Source of the DNA: JADJPO01 sp963750395
GTDB lineage: Bacteria > Actinomycetota > Actinomycetes > Actinomycetales > Kineosporiaceae
Assembly: GCA_963750395.1 (NCBI GenBank)
Contig: CAVVQM010000008.1
Coordinates: 1 to 64,000 of the forward strand
Reading direction: 5' to 3'
Length of the DNA: 64,000 nt
Numbering within the stretch: the stretch's first letter is position 1; every line of letters begins with the position of its first letter. A program made the translations under genes and the position numbers. Under the pieces are notes generated by a model. It was not told the DNA's origin, did not search any database, and saw only the letters and a program-made list of their open reading frames with translations. Positions 60,280 through 64,000 of this stretch are shown here, one piece after another.

Positions 60280-62627
60280 GAGGTGTCGAAGCGGCGCAGG
60301 CGCAGCGAGTTGGTCACGACGAACACGCTACTGAACGCCATGGCGGCCCCGGCGATCATCGGGTTGAGCAGGCCGAGCGCAGCCAGCGGGATCGCCGCCA
60401 CGTTGTACGCGAACGCCCAGAACAGGTTGGCCTTGATCGTGGACAGGGTGGCGCGGGACAACCGGACGGCGTCCGCCGCCGAGCGCAGATCGGACCGGGT
60501 CAGGGTGAGGTCGGCGGCCTCGATCGCGGCGTCCGTGCCGGTGCCCATCGCCAACCCAAGATCGGCCTGCGCCAGCGCTGCGGCATCGTTCACGCCGTCG
60601 CCCGCCATGGCCACCACCCGGCCCTGTGCCTGCAGGTCACGGACGACGTCCACCTTGCCGTCGGGCAGCACCCCGGCGATCACGTCCCGCTCGGCGATCC
60701 CCACCTGCTGAGCCACCGCCGCGGCTGCTGTGGCATTGTCCCCGGTCAGCAGCATCGGGTGCAGCCCCAGGTCGCGCAGTGCGGAGATCGCCTCGGCGGC
60801 ATGGGGTTTGATCGTGTCGGCAACAGCGAGCATGCCGCGGGCCCGGCCGTCCCAGGCGACCAGGACGGCGGTCTGCCCGGCTCGCTCGGCGGTGTCGGCG
60901 GCCGCGGTCAGCTCCTCCGGGACCTCGACCCCGGCCTCGCGCAGCCACGCGGTCCGGCCCACCTGGACGCGGCGCCCGCCGTCCGGTTCGCCCGAGGCGG
61001 TGCCGCCGCGCAGCAGCGCGGTGACGCCCAGGCCCTGCGTCGACTCGAAGGCGGCCACCTCGGGCAGGCTCCGCCCCTGGGCCGCCTCGACGACGGCCCG
61101 GGCGATCGGGTGCTCGCTGCCGGACTCGGCAGCCGCGGCCAGGGTCAGTACCTGCTCGTGGTCCTCACCGGGTGCGGCGACGGTCCGGACCAGACTCATC
61201 CGGCCGTGCGTGACGGTGCCGGTCTTGTCCAGCACGATGACGTCGGCCCGCCGGGTCTGCTCCAGGATCTGCGGACCCTTGATCAGAATGCCCAGCTGGG
61301 CGCCCCGGCCGGTGCCGACCAGCAGCGCGGTCGGCGTGGCCAGGCCCAGGGCACAGGGGCAGGCGATGACCAGGACGGCGACGGCCGCGGTGAACGCGTG
61401 GGTGGTCGAGGCGCCGAGGGAGAGCCAGACGATCAGGGTGAGCACTGCGAGCACCAGCACCACCGGGACGAACACGGACGAGACCCGGTCGGCGAGCCGC
61501 TGGGCGGGTGCCTTCCCGGTCTGGGCCGCCGTGACCAGCCGGGCGATCTGGGCGAGGCGGGTCGCCTCCCCGACCCGCTGGGCGCGCAGCACCAGCCGGC
61601 CGGAGGTGTTGATCGTCGCCCCGGTGACCTCGTCGCCCGGCCCGACCTCCACCGGAACCGATTCCCCGGTCAGCAGGGAGGTGTCCACCGCGCTGGTGCC
61701 GTCGACGACCACGGCGTCGGTGGCGATCTTCTCACCGGGGCGGACGACGAAGTCCTGGCCGACCTGCAGGGCCGAGATCGGGCGGCGCTGCTCGGTGCGT
61801 GACCCGTCGGGACCGGTCAGCAGGACGGAGACGTCCTTGGCGCCGAGATCGAGCAGGGCGCGCAGCGCGGCACCGGAGTCGCGCTTGGCCCGCGCCTCGG
61901 CGTACCGGCCGGCGAGCAGGAACGTGGTCACCGCCGCGGCCACCTCCAGGTAGAGGTCCGCCGCGTCCGACCGGGTACCCATCTGGTTCATGCTCATGCC
62001 GGTCTCGCCGGTGGCGGTGAACAGCAGGGCGTACAACGACCACAGGTAGGCGGCTGTGACTCCGAGGCTGACCAGGGTGTCCATCGTGGTGGCGCCGTGC
62101 CGCGCGGTGACCAGGGCCGCACGATGGAACGGCCAGGCGCCCCAGACGGCGACCGGTGAGGCGAGGGTCAGGCTGATCCACTGCCAGTTCGGCACCTGCA
62201 GGGCCGGGATCATCGCCATGGCGACGACCGGAACGGTCAGCGCGAGGCTGATCAGCAGCCGCTGTCGCAGGGCGGCGGCCTCGTGGGGTTGTCCACCCGG
62301 TCCGGCGGGTGGGATCGCCTGGCCGGTCGGCTGCGCGTCACCGGGTGCGCTCGCGGGCGGTTCGGGCAGTCGGGCCGAGTAGCCCGTGCGCTCTACGGTC
62401 GCAATCAGGTCGGAGACCTGCACCGTGTCCGGGAAGGTGACGTGGGCTGACTCGGTGGCGTAGTTCACCGAGGCGTGCACGCCGTCCATCCGGTTGAGCT
62501 TCTTCTCGATCCGGGCGGCGCAGGACGCGCACGTCATGCCCTGGACCGGCAGATCGATGCTCTGCAGGACCTCGATGGCTGGTCGCGGCGTGGACTCCGC
62601 CTGCGGGTCAGTCGTCGGCGAGCTCAT
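60270..62627 (-). CDS. copA: Copper-exporting P1B-type ATPase
   Basis: 785 residues. One N-terminal heavy-metal domain (GMTCASCAARIEKKL, C33/C36), eight helices, the CPC metal site VIACPCALGLATP, and TGESVP. The phosphorylation motif is DKTGTVTHG, followed by HP (SEHPIARAVVEA) and GDGVNDAAAL. Exports Cu(I) from the cytoplasm. Start ATG 62627 overlaps the copZ end by 20 bases. In the csoR operon, so expected to be induced by copper. Confidence 0.95.
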   Translation of the reverse strand: MSSPTTDPQAESTPRPAIEVLQSIDLPVQGMTCASCAARIEKKLNRMDGVHASVNYATESAHVTFPDTVQVSDLIATVERTGYSARLPEPPASAPGDAQPTGQAIPPAGPGGQPHEAAALRQRLLISLALTVPVVAMAMIPALQVPNWQWISLTLASPVAVWGAWPFHRAALVTARHGATTMDTLVSLGVTAAYLWSLYALLFTATGETGMSMNQMGTRSDAADLYLEVAAAVTTFLLAGRYAEARAKRDSGAALRALLDLGAKDVSVLLTGPDGSRTEQRRPISALQVGQDFVVRPGEKIATDAVVVDGTSAVDTSLLTGESVPVEVGPGDEVTGATINTSGRLVLRAQRVGEATRLAQIARLVTAAQTGKAPAQRLADRVSSVFVPVVLVLAVLTLIVWLSLGASTTHAFTAAVAVLVIACPCALGLATPTALLVGTGRGAQLGILIKGPQILEQTRRADVIVLDKTGTVTHGRMSLVRTVAAPGEDHEQVLTLAAAAESGSEHPIARAVVEAAQGRSLPEVAAFESTQGLGVTALLRGGTASGEPDGGRRVQVGRTAWLREAGVEVPEELTAAADTAERAGQTAVLVAWDGRARGMLAVADTIKPHAAEAISALRDLGLHPMLLTGDNATAAAAVAQQVGIAERDVIAGVLPDGKVDVVRDLQAQGRVVAMAGDGVNDAAALAQADLGLAMGTGTDAAIEAADLTLTRSDLRSAADAVRLSRATLSTIKANLFWAFAYNVAAIPLAALGLLNPMIAGAAMAFSSVFVVTNSLRLRRFDTSWS

Positions 62628-62826
62628 AGCCCGCCTCGTCGACGGCTCCGCGGACGGCGGCGTCGTCCAGGCCCGTCTCGCTGATCACCGTCACCGTGGA
62701 GGCACCACCCGAGACCAGATCGACGGTGACGTCGGTGACGCCGTCCAGGGCGGACAACTCGTCGGTGACGGCGGCGACGCAATGGCCGCAGGTCATCCCG
62801 AGCACCTTCAGGGTGGTCGTGGTCAT
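62608..62826 (-). CDS. copZ: Copper chaperone, heavy-metal-associated domain
   Basis: 72 residues, one HMA domain with GMTCGHCVAAV (C13, C16), typical CopZ. Delivers Cu(I) to the ATPase encoded downstream. Start ATG 62826 follows GAGGAGGAG; a longer upstream frame to 62940 is rejected as it adds a basic, unrelated tail. Sits between csoR and copA. Confidence 0.92.
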   Translation of the reverse strand: MTTTTLKVLGMTCGHCVAAVTDELSALDGVTDVTVDLVSGGASTVTVISETGLDDAAVRGAVDEAGYELADD

Positions 62827-62869
62827 CTCTGGCTCCTCCTCGAACGTCGTCGATGCGCGATCGGCATGG

Positions 62870-63157
62870 CTAGCTGCGCACGAGTCGCGCGATGGCGTCG
62901 GCCGCCTCGCGGAGCTTCGTCTGCGCCTCGTCGTCGTCACCCGATTTCGCGGCGTCCATCACACAGTGCGAGACGTGATCCTCGAGCAGGCCCAGACTGA
63001 CCGCCTGAAGAGCCTTGGTCACCGCGGCGACCTGGGTGAGCACGTCGATGCAGTAGGTGTCGCCATCGACCATGCGCGCGATCCCGCGCACCTGTCCCTC
63101 GATGCGGCTGAGTCGCTTGAGATAGTCCTGCTTGCTTCCGGTGTATCCGGGCGCCAT
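62870..63157 (-). CDS. csoR: Copper-sensing repressor CsoR
   Basis: 95 residues, DUF156/CsoR family four-helix repressor. All three Cu(I) ligands are in place: C36 (DTYCIDVLTQ), H61 and C65 (DHVSHCVMDA). Represses its own operon (copZ, copA, tauE) until copper binds. The ATG at 63157 lies 12 bp from a CsoR box and only six bases after a TATACT -10, so the message is probably leaderless. Confidence 0.93.
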   Translation of the reverse strand: MAPGYTGSKQDYLKRLSRIEGQVRGIARMVDGDTYCIDVLTQVAAVTKALQAVSLGLLEDHVSHCVMDAAKSGDDDEAQTKLREAADAIARLVRS

Positions 63158-63168
63158 GACGGCAGTAT

Positions 63169-63185
63169 ATACCCCTAGAGGGTAT
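63169..63185. promoter_or_regulatory. CsoR operator overlapping the csoR promoter
   Basis: ATACCC-CTAGA-GGGTAT dyad, the pseudo-palindromic pattern of CsoR sites (GTATACCCCTAGGGGTAT-like). The minus-strand TATACT at 63164-63169 is its -10, so bound CsoR would cover the promoter. Confidence 0.88.
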
Positions 63186-63213
63186 CGAGCAGGTGATCCG
63201 CCGGCTGAGGCGC

Positions 63214-63489
63214 CTAGCTGGCGATGATGCCGGGTTCGCGCAGGTCGACCGTCGACCCCTCGTCGGCCCGCGCCGCCTCGCGTTCTGCGCGCACGGCGCG
63301 CAACGTCCGCCATGTGTCGGCGAGTTCCAGGGACGTCCGCTCCAGGCGCGCCGCGTCCACCTCGCTGAGGGTGCCCTCCTCGGCGCCTCGCCGCAGCCGC
63401 CGCTCCTCGGCCACCAGCGTCTGGATGACTTCCAGTACCTCTCGCTCCTGCACGTGGGCCTCCTCGTCGAACGCGGGATCGCCGCGCAT
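63214..63489 (-). CDS. DUF2630 family protein
   Basis: 91 residues, one helical hairpin: EREVLEVIQTLVAEERRLRRGAEEGTLSEVDAARLERTSLELADTWRTLRAVRAEREAA. It matches the DUF2630 pattern of two amphipathic helices with charged ends. Function unknown; small helical actinobacterial protein. ATG at 63489 with AGGGTTCATG context. It ends 56 bp from the csoR start; the CsoR box between them shows the two are not one transcription unit. Confidence 0.82.
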   Translation of the reverse strand: MRGDPAFDEEAHVQEREVLEVIQTLVAEERRLRRGAEEGTLSEVDAARLERTSLELADTWRTLRAVRAEREAARADEGSTVDLREPGIIAS

Positions 63490-63670
63490 GAACCCTCGGT
63501 GGCTTGCGGGTTGTCGTCTCGTAAAGACGGTAAGAGACGGAAGCGGTTACAGGCAGGTCCAACCGGGCGTGACGGAGCCCACAGAGACCCATCCGTGGGC
63601 CCGTTCCCCGGGGACCTGCGGGACAACGGTCCGGATCGGCGGTCGAACCGTCCGCTGGCCGCCGGACCGC

Positions 63671-64000
63671 TCAGTCGAGGTGCCGGACGAGGTCCTCGGC
63701 GAGCCCGGTGTACCCGGCGGGGGTCAGGTCGAGCAGCCGCTTGGTGGCGTCGTCGGGCAGCCCGAGCCCGAGGACGAACTCGCGCATCGCCTGGGCGTCG
63801 ATCCTCCGGCCCCGGGTCAGTTCCTTCAGCCGTTCGTAGGGCTGATCCAGGCCGTGCACGCGCATGACCGATTGGACCGCCTCGCCCAACACCTCCCAGG
63901 TCGCGTCGAGGTCCCTGGCCAGCGCCGCACCGTCCACGTCGAGACCGGCGAGACCCCGGCGCACGTTGTCGACGGCCAGCAGCGAGTGACCCAGCGCGGT
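63671..64000 (-). CDS. purB: Adenylosuccinate lyase, C-terminal part (window edge)
   Basis: 110 residues visible, continuing past 64000. HSLLAVDNVRRGLAGLDVDGAALARDLDATWEVLGEAVQSVMRVHGLDQPYERLKELTRGRR is the C-terminal region of the Escherichia coli-type PurB. It splits SAICAR and adenylosuccinate in purine synthesis. Catalytic residues lie outside the window, so the call rests on this segment alone. Confidence 0.85.
   Translation of the reverse strand, partial: TALGHSLLAVDNVRRGLAGLDVDGAALARDLDATWEVLGEAVQSVMRVHGLDQPYERLKELTRGRRIDAQAMREFVLGLGLPDDATKRLLDLTPAGYTGLAEDLVRHLD

Noticed and set aside
1..64000. tRNA or rRNA genes
   Set aside because: None recognised by eye; a covariance search (tRNAscan-SE, Infernal) would be needed to exclude a missed tRNA.

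Overview
This 64 kb window is a chromosomal stretch of a very GC-rich (by eye about 70%) Actinomycetota bacterium. Pointers to that phylum are the GTG/TTG starts, the dense GTGA/ATGA start-stop overlaps and families typical of it: LmbE/PIG-L deacetylase, DUF5302, DUF2630, an SCO7613-type membrane protein, dispanin plus DUF2752, and a TIGR03668-type PPOX protein. I cannot name the genus. I saw no rRNA, tRNA, transposase, phage gene or CRISPR array.

Layout. 1-4.6 kb: left-edge Ser/Thr kinase (frameshifted), threonine synthase, PIG-L deacetylase and an ABC-2 exporter pair. 4.9-8.1 kb: a GT39 membrane glycosyltransferase followed by a GT2-GtrA fusion. 8.2-12.1 kb: housekeeping and orphan enzymes, including an AlkA-type glycosylase gene that has lost its catalytic middle. 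12.18-12.47 kb: intergenic inverted-repeat array. 13.5-21.3 kb: myo-inositol catabolic cluster. A LacI regulator and IolG on the minus strand face iolE-iolC-Cgl0159-like aldolase candidate-iolB-iolD on the plus strand, with a perfect LacI-type operator between them. iolA and a transporter are not in the window. 21.4-29.1 kb: sulfotransferase-like protein, two dynamin-like GTPases with a 29-residue membrane peptide and a nucleoside-kinase-like gene, VOC protein, MFS transporter, and a damaged dispanin/DUF2752 pair. 29.3-32.2 kb: arsenic locus (arsR and a DHA2 exporter, divergent from arsM). 32.3-35.6 kb: RNase HI coupled to an antibiotic-type ABC exporter whose ATPase is frameshifted. 35.7-43.7 kb: DUF4230, membrane-anchored GH26, giant SCO7613-type membrane protein, PspC protein, DUF5302 and YciO. 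43.8-48.8 kb: a second copy of the inverted-repeat family, then an unusual three-gene unit (CotH-type kinase, beta-propeller-like protein, TIM-barrel protein), a gutted gluconokinase and a membrane protein. 48.9-53.5 kb: MarR regulator, Hsp20 with a CIRCE box, LtrA, an Fe-S-type HTH regulator facing DUF2249, and an oxidoreductase. 53.7-59.3 kb: secreted HNH protein, 5-oxoprolinase pxpABC, degenerate GGDEF protein and a frameshifted lycopene cyclase. 59.5-63.2 kb: csoR-copZ-copA-tauE copper operon with a CsoR box. 63.2-64 kb: DUF2630 protein and the 3' part of purB.

A recurring oddity is single-base indels that break otherwise well-conserved reading frames (kinase twice, dispanin, probably DUF2752, ABC ATPase, lycopene cyclase), plus two genes that lost their catalytic middle. 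The indels sit mostly in short runs of G or C, so draft-assembly error is as likely as real decay. The most novel-looking items are the CotH/propeller/TIM-barrel operon, the TGATCA inverted-repeat family seen at two loci, and the small membrane peptide beside the dynamin pair.
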